Positions 26,609 to 33,626 of a stretch of 40,651 bases of DNA are shown piece after piece. A program made the translations under genes and the position numbers. This stretch comes from Sulfurimonas crateris (GTDB taxonomy: Bacteria > Campylobacterota > Campylobacteria > Campylobacterales > Sulfurimonadaceae). Under the pieces are notes generated by a model, which did not search any database, was not told the origin of the DNA, and saw nothing but the letters and a program-made list of their open reading frames with translations. The stretch covers positions 1 to 40,651 of the forward strand of contig CAMBTK010000012.1 of the NCBI GenBank assembly GCA_945870785.1, in the 5' to 3' direction. Position 1 is the first letter of the stretch; each line of letters begins with the position of its first letter.

Positions 26609-27696
26609 TGAGCCTTTTATTTGATGATTTTAAATCAATTGTCCTAAACAAAACTCCACTTCTTGATGTTCGTGCTCCCGTAGAGTTTAAAAAAGGGGCT
26701 TTTTTAAACGCGGTAAATCTGCCTATTATGAATGATGAAGAGCGCCATAAAATAGGAATATGCTACAAAAATGAAGGCAATGCAAAAGCAGTAGAGCTAG
26801 GGCACAATTTAGTTAGTGCAGATATAAGAGAAGCACGTATAAAGTCATGGATATCGTTTATGGATGCTAATCCTTCTGCTTTGCTTTACTGCTTCAGAGG
26901 CGGTCAGCGCTCAAGAATCTCTCAAGAGTGGTTGCGCGAGAGAGGCAGAGATATAGTACGCCTAAAGGGCGGCTACAAGGCATTTAGAGCTTATCTTATA
27001 AATGAGATAAAAGAGTCAACACAGCACTTTAAACCAATAGTACTTGGCGGAAGAACAGGCTCTGGAAAGACTATCGTACTTAAAAAAATGCAAAACTCAA
27101 TAGATTTAGAGGGTTTGGCAAATCATAGAGGCTCATCTTTTGGAAGCAGATTTGGTATCCAGCCAATGCAGATAGATTTTGAAAATAATTTAGCATATGA
27201 GCTAATACAAAAAATTGAAGATGGTTTTAAAACTATTGTTTTTGAAGATGAGGGAAAACATATAGGCAACGCTTTTATGCCAGAAAATCTCGTTACAACA
27301 GCTATAAATGCACCGCTGGTTATACTTGAGACAAAAATGCAAGAGAGAGTAGATATAACACTTGATGAGTATGTAGTCCAAGCTCAAGAGGCTTATATAG
27401 AAGCTGGTTTTGATGATGCGCTCAAAGAGTGGAGTCAAAACATACAAAATGCTATGAGTAGAATAACGAGACGCTTAGGAAATGAAAAATACACAAAAGT
27501 ATCTGCTATATTTGAGAGTGCTTTAGATGAGCAAAAAAGAAGTGGTTCATATGATGGGTATAGAGAGTGGGTTAGGTTTCTTTTAGAATACTATTACGAT
27601 CCTATGTATGACTATCAGATACAAAAACGCGCAGATAAGGTCTCTTTTAGAGGAGACGCTAAAGAAGTTAAGAGCTATATAGAAAATTTTTTATAA
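26608..27696 (+). CDS. selU: tRNA 2-selenouridine synthase
   Basis: A 362-residue protein (SelU/MnmH/YbbB family). The N-terminal rhodanese domain has the catalytic Cys95 in [12 protein letters not shown]. The C-terminal P-loop domain has GGRTGSGKT (147-155) and [12 protein letters not shown]. It converts 2-thiouridine at the wobble position of some tRNAs to 2-selenouridine via a geranylated intermediate, using selenophosphate from SelD. The two genes overlap (TAGTG), so they make one functional unit. GTG start. A palindrome follows the stop. Confidence 0.95.
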   Translation: MSLLFDDFKSIVLNKTPLLDVRAPVEFKKGAFLNAVNLPIMNDEERHKIGICYKNEGNAKAVELGHNLVSADIREARIKSWISFMDANPSALLYCFRGGQRSRISQEWLRERGRDIVRLKGGYKAFRAYLINEIKESTQHFKPIVLGGRTGSGKTIVLKKMQNSIDLEGLANHRGSSFGSRFGIQPMQIDFENNLAYELIQKIEDGFKTIVFEDEGKHIGNAFMPENLVTTAINAPLVILETKMQERVDITLDEYVVQAQEAYIEAGFDDALKEWSQNIQNAMSRITRRLGNEKYTKVSAIFESALDEQKRSGSYDGYREWVRFLLEYYYDPMYDYQIQKRADKVSFRGDAKEVKSYIENFL

Positions 27697-27698
27697 CT

Positions 27699-27724
27699 GT
27701 TTCCAAGCTTGAGAGCTTGGAAAC
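27699..27724. terminator. Palindrome after selU, possible bidirectional terminator or solo REP half
   Basis: GTTTCCAAGCT (27699-27709) and AGCTTGGAAAC (27714-27724) form a perfect 11-bp stem with loop TGAG. It lies between convergent genes. The core AAGCT/AGCTTGG is shared with the head palindrome of the 93-bp elements near 30.2-30.5 kb, so it may be a solitary member of the same palindromic family. No U-tract on the plus strand. Confidence 0.55.
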
Positions 27725-27731
27725 GATAGAA

Positions 27732-27974
27732 CTAGTGGCTTGAACAACCGCCACCACAACAGCCATTGCTTGTTGAATCATTCATAGCTATTACAAAACT
27801 GTTTTCAACTTCTTGAACTTTGAAATTATGTTTTCCACAAAATTCGTTATTCATAAAATCTCTCATCTCAATTGATTTCATAAGTGCTTCATCTTTAGAC
27901 TCCAACTCAATTCCATTTTTTAGGTCACTTCTAATAAAACAACCACACTCTTTTTCTACAACAACTTTAAACAT
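27732..27974 (-). CDS. Small cysteine-rich protein
   Basis: An 80-residue protein of unrecognised family. Its putative metal ligands are C10 and C12 (KECGCF), C46 and H49 (FCGKH) and a C-terminal GCCGGGCSSH (C72, C73, C77, H80). The CCGGGC tail resembles metal-binding tails but is not diagnostic of a metal or function. The start is well supported: AAGGA lies 6 nt upstream of the ATG. It is convergent with selU and preceded by an imperfect palindrome at 27987-28017. Metal handling is inference only. Confidence 0.75.
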   Translation of the reverse strand: MFKVVVEKECGCFIRSDLKNGIELESKDEALMKSIEMRDFMNNEFCGKHNFKVQEVENSFVIAMNDSTSNGCCGGGCSSH

Positions 27975-27986
27975 ACTATTTCCTTA

Positions 27987-28017
27987 TTTGATATTGATTA
28001 TTGAATAATATCTCAAA
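27987..28017. promoter_or_regulatory. Imperfect palindrome upstream of the Cys-rich gene
   Basis: TTTGA-TATT on the left (27987-27995) mirrors AATATC-TCAAA on the right (28007-28017). It is 13 nt upstream of the minus-strand ATG, within the 116-bp gap to the YchJ gene. It could be an operator or a 5'UTR hairpin; AT-richness makes chance likely. Confidence 0.3.
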
Positions 28018-28090
28018 GTGCTTCTTCTGTTCTTAGTTTTATACAGAGCTAAAAAGATTAAGGAAAAAGTAACATTTATAAATAAACTCT

Positions 28091-28531
28091 TCACTTATTA
28101 CAGCACTTTTTATATTTTTTACCGCTTTGACATGGGCAGAGGGTGTTGCGCTCTATTTTCGAGTTAAAGAGTTTTCCATCTTTATATAGCCAGATACCAT
28201 CCTTAAATATAAAGTTGCTTCGCTCATGTTGTACATGTAATCCGTCATTATCTTCATAGTAGGCTTTGAACTCAACTATATTTTTTTCTGCTTTTACTAT
28301 CTCAAGACCTAACCATTTTACACTTCTAGCATACTCTTCAATTAGAGCTATATCGTCTTCATAACGAGCCTCTTTTAAGGCACTGTTTACTATGTAATGA
28401 CCATCGCCTAAAACATAAGCGCTGTATCTGCTTCTCATCAGTTCAAGCGCATAAAATGGACTTTTAGTGCCACTTAGAAATGGCTCACAGCACTCACTAA
28501 ACTCTTTTTTACTTTTACAATAACACTCCAT
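28091..28531 (-). CDS. YchJ / UPF0225 family SEC-C motif protein
   Basis: A 146-residue protein with a cysteine motif at the N-terminus (CYCKSKKEFSECC, about 3-15) and a SEC-C zinc motif at the C-terminus (CPCQSGKKYKKCC, about 132-144), flanking an NTF2-like central region with MRSRYSAYVLGDGHYIV. This is the YchJ family layout. The biochemical role is unknown; SEC-C domains bind zinc and occur in SecA. GGAG sits just before the ATG. Confidence 0.9.
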   Translation of the reverse strand: MECYCKSKKEFSECCEPFLSGTKSPFYALELMRSRYSAYVLGDGHYIVNSALKEARYEDDIALIEEYARSVKWLGLEIVKAEKNIVEFKAYYEDNDGLHVQHERSNFIFKDGIWLYKDGKLFNSKIERNTLCPCQSGKKYKKCCNK

Positions 28532-28616
28532 AACGTCTCCTGCTAATAAATCTCATATAATTTGTATATTTACTCACTAATGCTTTGCCTTTGGTGAGAG
28601 AAGCCATTTCAACTCT

Positions 28617-29516
28617 CTAAATGATAATATTATAAACAAGCCATGTAGTTGCAAAGGAGATTAAAATTCCATAACCAACAATTGCAGAGCTAAGTCTTGG
28701 AGCAAGTCCAGCCATGGAAGCGATGGCGGCCGCTGTTATCATGGGTGCCATGGATGATTCCATGATTGAGACTTTTGCTGCCATAGAATCCCAGCCAAAG
28801 ATAGCACAAATCAAGATTGCAACAAGTGGAGCAAAGAGTAGTTTTACACCAAGTGCCACACCAAATGGTTTTAGCTCATGTGATGGGAGTTTAAACTTTA
28901 GTTGAAGCCCAACTGCTACAAGTGCCAGAGGAACTATTGTACTCGCCAAAGATGAGAGCACACTTGAAATAACTGGATGAAAAGAGATTCCCATTAACAA
29001 AAAAGCAAGGAGCAGAGCTATAAAAGGGGGAAAAGAGAGCATTTTTATAAAAAGTGCTCTCTTGTCAACTTTACTTGTACTTGAGTAATAAACAGAGACA
29101 AAAGTTCCATAAGTAGAGAGGGCTATAAATGTACCTAGTTGATCATACATAAGCACATATCCAAGTGCATCACTGCCAAAATAGGCTTCTATGATAGGAA
29201 TTCCAAGATATGTTGTGTTTCCAAGAACACCCACAAGCATCAAAGAGCCAGTTACCTCTTTTGAAAATTTAAATAGTTTTGATAGATAAAAAATAGCAAC
29301 AGCACTTGCAGTTAATACAACCCATGCGATAAAAACTGGGATAAGAACTTCAAGTGAGAGAGTGAGTTGTGGAACTTTAAGCAAAACGAGTGCAGGAGCC
29401 GAGATATAGAGGATAAATTGGTTTAAGATAAGTGGTGTATTTGCTGCAAATATCTCTTTTTTGCCAATTATATAGCCTATAAAGATAGCGCTAAATATAA
29501 GTGCAAAATTATCCAT
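28617..29516 (-). CDS. AEC-family (auxin efflux carrier-like) transporter
   Basis: A 299-residue polytopic membrane protein with about ten hydrophobic segments in the two-repeat pattern of the AEC/bile-acid-sodium-symporter group; LGNTTYLGIPIIEAYFG near residues 97-113 and VPLALVAVGLQLKF near 194-207 are typical. Bacterial members move organic anions or act as malonate/malate-type permeases; the substrate here is unknown. The ORF can begin four codons earlier (ATG at 29528), but GGAG at 29523-29526 lies 6 nt before ATG 29516, which is preferred. Confidence 0.85.
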   Translation of the reverse strand: MDNFALIFSAIFIGYIIGKKEIFAANTPLILNQFILYISAPALVLLKVPQLTLSLEVLIPVFIAWVVLTASAVAIFYLSKLFKFSKEVTGSLMLVGVLGNTTYLGIPIIEAYFGSDALGYVLMYDQLGTFIALSTYGTFVSVYYSSTSKVDKRALFIKMLSFPPFIALLLAFLLMGISFHPVISSVLSSLASTIVPLALVAVGLQLKFKLPSHELKPFGVALGVKLLFAPLVAILICAIFGWDSMAAKVSIMESSMAPMITAAAIASMAGLAPRLSSAIVGYGILISFATTWLVYNIII

Positions 29517-29585
29517 ACATAGCTCCATTGGTTGGTTTATTAGGTTTGGAAGTATATAATCTTATAAAATAAAGAGAGGTAAAAG

Positions 29586-30215
29586 ATGAACAATACATTT
29601 ATGGATGCTATGGATTTTAGGCACGCATGTAAGCTTTTTGATGAAGACAAAAAGATAAGTGATGCGGATATTAGAGAGATTTTAGAAGCTGGTAGAAAGT
29701 CGCCATCATCTTTTGGTATGGAGCCGTGGAAATTTTTGGTTATTACAAATGAGGAGCTAAAGGCAAGGATTAGACCATATTGTTGGGATCAGCCTCAGAT
29801 AACTTCATGCTCACATTTAGTCATAATCCTAAGCGCAATTGAGAGCCTGAGAGTAGAATCAGGTGTAGTACAAAAAAGATTTAAAAGAAGAGAGATGCCT
29901 CAAGAAAAATTTGACTTTTACGTAAATCTTTATGCAAAACATTTGGAAAATACTCTTTTGAGTGATGATAGTATCTACTGTTGGAGTGCAAGACAGGCAT
30001 ATATAGCTGCTGCAAATATGATGACTTGCGCAGCAACACTAAAGATAGATAGTTGCCCTATAGAAGGATTTGAGAGAGAAAATCTGCAAAATCTATTAAA
30101 TCTTGATACTAGTAAATATCAAATTGCTTTGCTTCTTCCTTTTGGGTACAGAATAAACCCTCAATCAACGCAGTTAAGAGTAGCGTTTGATGAAGTTGTT
30201 GAGTTTATAAACTAG
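29586..30215 (+). CDS. Nitroreductase family protein
   Basis: A 209-residue FMN-dependent NAD(P)H oxidoreductase of the NfsB-like group. It has FRHACKLFDEDKKIS near 11-25, GRKSPSSFGMEPWKFLV near 36-52 (FMN ribityl loop) and ARQAYIAAANMMTCAATLKI near 134-153. The natural substrate is not known; quinones and nitroaromatics are usual in vitro. GAGAGG precedes the ATG. The last 17 codons plus stop are duplicated at 30513-30570 after the repeat cluster, with two synonymous and one Thr-to-Met difference. The gene itself is intact. Confidence 0.9.
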   Translation: MNNTFMDAMDFRHACKLFDEDKKISDADIREILEAGRKSPSSFGMEPWKFLVITNEELKARIRPYCWDQPQITSCSHLVIILSAIESLRVESGVVQKRFKRREMPQEKFDFYVNLYAKHLENTLLSDDSIYCWSARQAYIAAANMMTCAATLKIDSCPIEGFERENLQNLLNLDTSKYQIALLLPFGYRINPQSTQLRVAFDEVVEFIN

Positions 30216-30221
30216 AGTTTT

Positions 30222-30314
30222 CCTCGTTCCCAAGCTATAGCTTGGGAATGCATACACGTAATACAAAATATAAATTGATGTACATACTCCCAAGCACAGC
30301 ATGGGAGCAAGATA
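30222..30314. mobile_element. 93-bp palindrome-ended element, copy R1
   Basis: It opens with the palindrome TTCCCAAGCTATAGCTTGGG and closes with CTCCCAAGC-ACA-GCATGGGAG, an imperfect 9-bp hairpin. It is identical over all 93 bp to copy R2. GAGTTT occurs at both flanks (30215-30220 and 30336-30341), consistent with a 6-bp target duplication, and the uninterrupted site is preserved at 30565-30570. The layout fits REP/BIME-like or MITE elements mobilised in trans; no transposase lies in the window. Confidence 0.75.
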
Positions 30315-30335
30315 GCACAGCATGGGAGCAAGATA
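30315..30335. repeat. 21-bp tandem copy of the R1 terminus
   Basis: A perfect direct repeat of 30294-30314 (GCACAGCATGGGAG plus CAAGATA), adding a second distal arm to R1. Confidence 0.85.
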
Positions 30336-30364
30336 GAGTTTAAACTTTGCGATTATAGGGTTGT
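30336..30364. pseudogene. Duplicate of the endonuclease-family gene 3' end
   Basis: 29 bp matching 30565-30593 with one difference (A at 30357 against C at 30586). On the minus strand the change is CCT for CCG, both proline, so it is synonymous in the codon frame of the intact gene. Confidence 0.85.
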
Positions 30365-30365
30365 C

Positions 30366-30458
30366 CCTCGTTCCCAAGCTATAGCTTGGGAATGCATACA
30401 CGTAATACAAAATATAAATTGATGTACATACTCCCAAGCACAGCATGGGAGCAAGATA
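30366..30458. mobile_element. 93-bp palindrome-ended element, copy R2
   Basis: Identical to R1 base for base. It sits at the junction between the duplicated endonuclease-family tail and the partial element, rather than at the same target sequence as R1. Confidence 0.75.
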
Positions 30459-30513
30459 AAAATAGAATATAAATTTATGTACATACTCCCAAGCACAGCA
30501 TGGGAGCAAGATA
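30459..30513. repeat. Partial third copy of the element
   Basis: About 55 bp matching the distal part of R1/R2, with a few differences in the AT-rich middle (TTTATG for TTGATG among them) and an identical distal palindrome. Confidence 0.75.
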
Positions 30514-30570
30514 ATCAATGCAGTTAAGAGTAGCGTTTGACGAAGTTGTTGAATTTATAAACTAGAGTTT
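30513..30570. pseudogene. Duplicate of the nitroreductase 3' end joined to the empty site
   Basis: 58 bp matching 30163-30220 with three differences: ACG to ATG (Thr to Met), GAT to GAC and GAG to GAA (both synonymous). It runs without interruption into the end of the convergent endonuclease-family gene and so preserves the junction as it was before insertion: stop codons of the two genes overlap in CTAG. Confidence 0.85.
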
Positions 30571-31293
30571 AAACTTTGCGATTATCGGGTTGTGGTCTGA
30601 AATCTTTTTACTGTTTATAACGTTTGAACTTACAAGCTCAACGCCTCTGTAAAAGATATAATCGAGTCTGTTTGAAAAAACTCTTTTGATATCTTTTTCA
30701 TTGTTAAAATTTACCTCTTTTAGCTCTAGTGATAGGCTGAATTCTCTTAAGTATGAGACTCTCTTTGCGTTCCATGTGTTGAAGTCACCCGCTACTATCA
30801 TAGCTCCTTGATGGTTTTTTATGCTTAGATATATCTCATCTAGTTCATGCTTGAAATCACCGCTTTTTACAAAGTTTATCGCATGAAGGTTTACGATAAG
30901 AAGAGTCTGCTCATTAGAGATTTTATGATTTGTTATGAGAGTTGTTTTATGGGTTGCATAACGCAACTCCTGCTTTTTACTAAGAAGAGATAATTCATTT
31001 ACGCATGAGGATTTAAATGCGCTAAGAACGCCAAAAATATGCTTTTTAGTCTCTATATTTGGAGAGAGTACATAAGAGTAGTCATGAAGCTCTATCTCAT
31101 TTGAGATATTTTTTTTAACCTCTTGAAGGAGTAAAATATCTAGTTTATGCTCATTTACAAGCTTATCTACGAAATCTTTAAAAGAGCTCTTTAGAGTTAA
31201 CTTTGCAACATTCCAGCAGAGAATAGTGAACTCTTCCTCTATTGATATCTCTTGATGTTTTAAAGATTTTATAATACTTTTTGGTTTAAACAT
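30562..31293 (-). CDS. Endonuclease/exonuclease/phosphatase-family protein
   Basis: A 243-residue soluble EEP-superfamily hydrolase. Motifs: ILCWNVAK (N28), DILLLQEVK (metal-binding E58), VAGDFNTWNAKR near 166-177 (catalytic D and N) and the final SDHNPIIAKF (catalytic DH). The set is complete, so it is probably a metal-dependent phosphodiesterase, but DNA, RNA, lipid or nucleotide substrates are all possible; no secretion signal is seen. It starts 11 bp after cardiolipin synthase, so the two are one operon. Its last codons are duplicated at 30336-30364. Confidence 0.88.
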   Translation of the reverse strand: MFKPKSIIKSLKHQEISIEEEFTILCWNVAKLTLKSSFKDFVDKLVNEHKLDILLLQEVKKNISNEIELHDYSYVLSPNIETKKHIFGVLSAFKSSCVNELSLLSKKQELRYATHKTTLITNHKISNEQTLLIVNLHAINFVKSGDFKHELDEIYLSIKNHQGAMIVAGDFNTWNAKRVSYLREFSLSLELKEVNFNNEKDIKRVFSNRLDYIFYRGVELVSSNVINSKKISDHNPIIAKFKL

Positions 31294-31304
31294 TTTTATC
31301 TCTT

Positions 31305-32630
31305 CTAAAGTTGCGGAGAGAAAATTCGCATAAAATTTTCAAAGATTCTTCTGGTTGTAGAGACATCTTTAGCCCCTATAGCAGAGCTTTTTATAAGCAT
31401 ATCGCTCCAGTTTTGTACCTCTTTTATAACTGTATCGTTGTATATAAAAGTAGCTACTTCATAGTTTAGAAAAAGACTTCTATTGTCAAAATTTGCGCTT
31501 CCAAGAACAACAGACGAGGAGTCAAAAATAATTGCTTTTGCATGAATCATAGCCCCTTGATGCAGATAGATTTTTACACCATTCTCTTCAAGCTCTCTCA
31601 TATATGAGCCTCTGGATAGATTTATAATAATATGATTTGCCTCTTTTGGCGTAATCAGTGTTATCTCTATGCCTCTGTGTTTTGAGATGATAAGTGCTTC
31701 CATAAGAGAGCTGTTTGGTATAAAATAGGGAGTGATTATAGAGATTTTCTCTTTTGCTTCATAGATTTTACATAGAAGCATCTCATAGAAAACATCTCTT
31801 TGCATATCTGGTCCAGATGGAACAACATGAAGCATAAAATCACCGCCTTGAGGCTCTTGCTTGAGCGGTTTTAGCTTTTCTTTAGAGGCATAAAACCAAT
31901 CAGATGCAAAAAGCTCAAAGTACTCTCTAACTGATTTGCCCTCAACTAAAAACATGATCTCTTGCCATCTCTTTTTTGAGTATGTTTTGCCAAGATACTC
32001 ATCTGAGATATTTCCTCCAGTATTTAAAACCTTTTGATTGTCAAAAATATATATTTTTCTATGGTTTCTGAGATTTATATAGTTTCTAAGTGGCATCTCA
32101 AAGATAGGCATAAAAAACTCAACTATAGCTCCAGAATCTCTTAATTTTTTAAGTCTGTATTGCGTGAAATAGAGATATATAGAGCCTATGGAGTCAAGAA
32201 GTATCTTTATCTCTACACCATCTTTTGCACGTAATATCAACGCCTCTATAATCTCTTTGGTTGTTTTATCGTACTCAAATATAAAAGTACTGATATAGAT
32301 AGAGCTTTTTGCCTCATTTATAGAGTCAAGAAGCACTTTATATGCTTGTGTTGACTCTGTGTAGAGTCTAAAATTTTTATTTGCCAAAGGAGAGCTGAAA
32401 TCTTGATTATCAAGCAAAAGCGGGTCTTTTTTATATCTGTTTTTTCTTTTTCTTAGACCTATTATAAAGTAAAGAGGCAGAGCCACATAAGGCATAACGA
32501 TGATTGAGAGAATCCATGCGATGATAGCGCTTGGAGAGCGTCTGTGGTAGAGCATGTGAAGAAGCACCACAAAGATAAGTAAAGAGCCAAGCAAAATGAA
32601 GCTGTGATATAAAATAATCTCTTGTTTCAT
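31305..32630 (-). CDS. cls: Cardiolipin synthase (ClsA-type, phospholipase D superfamily)
   Basis: A 441-residue membrane protein: two N-terminal transmembrane helices (about 5-26 and 34-56, PLDc_N region with HRRSPSAIIAWIL), then two PLD domains with HKD motifs NHRKIYIFDNQKVLNTGG and IHAKAIIFDSSSVVLGSANF. It condenses two phosphatidylglycerols into cardiolipin at the inner membrane. An in-frame TTG six codons upstream overlaps the -10 box, so ATG 32630 is preferred. There is no Shine-Dalgarno site: the -10 TATAAT ends 7 nt before this ATG, pointing to a leaderless transcript. The EEP-family gene follows. Confidence 0.93.
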   Translation of the reverse strand: MKQEIILYHSFILLGSLLIFVVLLHMLYHRRSPSAIIAWILSIIVMPYVALPLYFIIGLRKRKNRYKKDPLLLDNQDFSSPLANKNFRLYTESTQAYKVLLDSINEAKSSIYISTFIFEYDKTTKEIIEALILRAKDGVEIKILLDSIGSIYLYFTQYRLKKLRDSGAIVEFFMPIFEMPLRNYINLRNHRKIYIFDNQKVLNTGGNISDEYLGKTYSKKRWQEIMFLVEGKSVREYFELFASDWFYASKEKLKPLKQEPQGGDFMLHVVPSGPDMQRDVFYEMLLCKIYEAKEKISIITPYFIPNSSLMEALIISKHRGIEITLITPKEANHIIINLSRGSYMRELEENGVKIYLHQGAMIHAKAIIFDSSSVVLGSANFDNRSLFLNYEVATFIYNDTVIKEVQNWSDMLIKSSAIGAKDVSTTRRIFENFMRIFSPQL

Positions 32631-32636
32631 AAGGAG

Positions 32637-32645
32637 ATTATAGCA
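32637..32645 (-). promoter_or_regulatory. Extended -10 box for cls, leaderless arrangement
   Basis: On the minus strand TGCTATAAT (TGnTATAAT) is followed by CTCCTT and then ATG. The expected transcription start coincides with the A of the start codon. Confidence 0.6.
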
Positions 32646-32673
32646 CAAGGTTTTATATCTAAAAAAATATTAG

Positions 32674-32679
32674 TATAAT
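32674..32679 (+). promoter_or_regulatory. Candidate -10 box for ppaC
   Basis: TATAAT 27 nt before ATG 32706. AAAGG at 32693-32697 lies 8 nt before that ATG, supporting it over the upstream TTG at 32679, which overlaps this box. Confidence 0.55.
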
Positions 32680-32705
32680 TGCATAAAAAATTAAAGGTTA
32701 TCAAT

Positions 32706-33623
32706 ATGTCAACATATATTTTTGGTCACACAAACCCAGATTCTGACTCAATCGTTGGAGCTATCTCTTTAACATATCTCAAGAATAAGCTAGGCGAGGA
32801 TTGTATAGCAACACGTCAAGGCGAAATCTCTCCAGAGACTGAGTTTATACTTGAAAAGTTTGGAGTAAAAGCACCTGAACTTAAAACATCTTATGCTGGT
32901 GAGAGCGTTTATCTAATCGATTTTTCAGACCTTGCACAAGCGCCACAAGATATAAAAGAGGCAACTATTTTAGGAATAGTAGACCACCATAAACTAGGAG
33001 ATATCACAACAGATACACCTCTTGAGTGCTGGATTCGTCCAATAGGGTGCTCAAACACTATTGTAAAAGAGATGTATGACTATCACAAGATAGAAATTCC
33101 AAAAGAGATAGCAGGGATGATGATGTGCGCTATTTTAAGCGATACTGTAATCTTTAAATCTCCTACATGTACAAAAGCAGACACAAAAGCTGTAAAAGAG
33201 CTCTCTGCTATTTGTGGGATTGAGGATTATAAAGCTCTTGCTATGGAGATGTTTATAGCTAAGTCAGCGGTTGATGGCGCTAGTGCTAGAAATCTAAACA
33301 CAAGAGATTACAAAGCTTTTGATATGAACGGAACTAGAGTTGGAGTTGGACAACTTGAAATGGTTGATATTTCAGTGTTACAAAGCAGAGTAGGTGAACT
33401 TTTTGCAGATATGAAACTTATGAAAGAAGAGGATGGACTTCATACTATACTTATTCTTTTAACTGATATTATGAAAGAGGGCTCACAGCTTTTAGCACTT
33501 AGTGATGATATGAGTAAAGTTGAATCTGCATTTAACATTAAGCTTCAAGACAATCAAGCGTGGTTAGATGGAGTTCTTAGTCGTAAGAAACAGGTCATCC
33601 CATTTCTTCAACCACAATTTTAG
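32706..33623 (+). CDS. ppaC: Manganese-dependent inorganic pyrophosphatase
   Basis: A 305-residue DHH-family (family II) pyrophosphatase, normal in length. Metal and substrate motifs: FGHTNPDSDS near the N-terminus, YLIDFSD (about 66-72), GIVDHHKLGDI near 88-98 with the DHH signature, SDTVIFKSPTCT and the C-terminal SRKKQVIPF with the basic residues that bind phosphate. It hydrolyses pyrophosphate in the cytosol. The start is ATG with AAAGG upstream; a longer TTG-started version would overlap the promoter. It is divergent from cls across a short intergenic region. Confidence 0.96.
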   Translation: MSTYIFGHTNPDSDSIVGAISLTYLKNKLGEDCIATRQGEISPETEFILEKFGVKAPELKTSYAGESVYLIDFSDLAQAPQDIKEATILGIVDHHKLGDITTDTPLECWIRPIGCSNTIVKEMYDYHKIEIPKEIAGMMMCAILSDTVIFKSPTCTKADTKAVKELSAICGIEDYKALAMEMFIAKSAVDGASARNLNTRDYKAFDMNGTRVGVGQLEMVDISVLQSRVGELFADMKLMKEEDGLHTILILLTDIMKEGSQLLALSDDMSKVESAFNIKLQDNQAWLDGVLSRKKQVIPFLQPQF

Positions 33624-33626
33624 TAT

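Larger units (their letters stand above)
30216..30561. repeat. Repeat cluster between convergent genes (346 bp, no gene)
   Basis: Read left to right: element R1 (30222-30314), a 21-bp tandem copy of its end (30315-30335), a duplicate of the end of the endonuclease-family gene (30336-30364), element R2 (30366-30458), a partial element (30459-30513), then a duplicate of the nitroreductase 3' end (30513-30570) running into the real end of the endonuclease-family gene. No protein-coding gene is supported here. Confidence 0.92.

Noticed and set aside
29517..29528. ATG 29528 as the AEC transporter start
   Set aside because: That ATG overlaps the GGAG used by the ATG four codons later.
30222..30513. 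Possible CRISPR array
   Set aside because: Repeats are 93 bp, not regularly spaced, and the spacers are copies of neighbouring gene ends. No cas genes are present.
30174..30518. A 114-codon minus-strand open frame across the repeat cluster
   Set aside because: Its sequence is made of translated repeats (APMLCLGVCTSI occurs several times) and a copied EEP tail; it has no coding character of its own.
32631..32648. TTG 32648 as the cls start
   Set aside because: It overlaps the extended -10 box, so it would lie upstream of the expected transcription start.
32679..32705. TTG 32679 as the ppaC start
   Set aside because: It overlaps the TATAAT box, and ATG 32706 has its own ribosome binding site and the normal family N-terminus.
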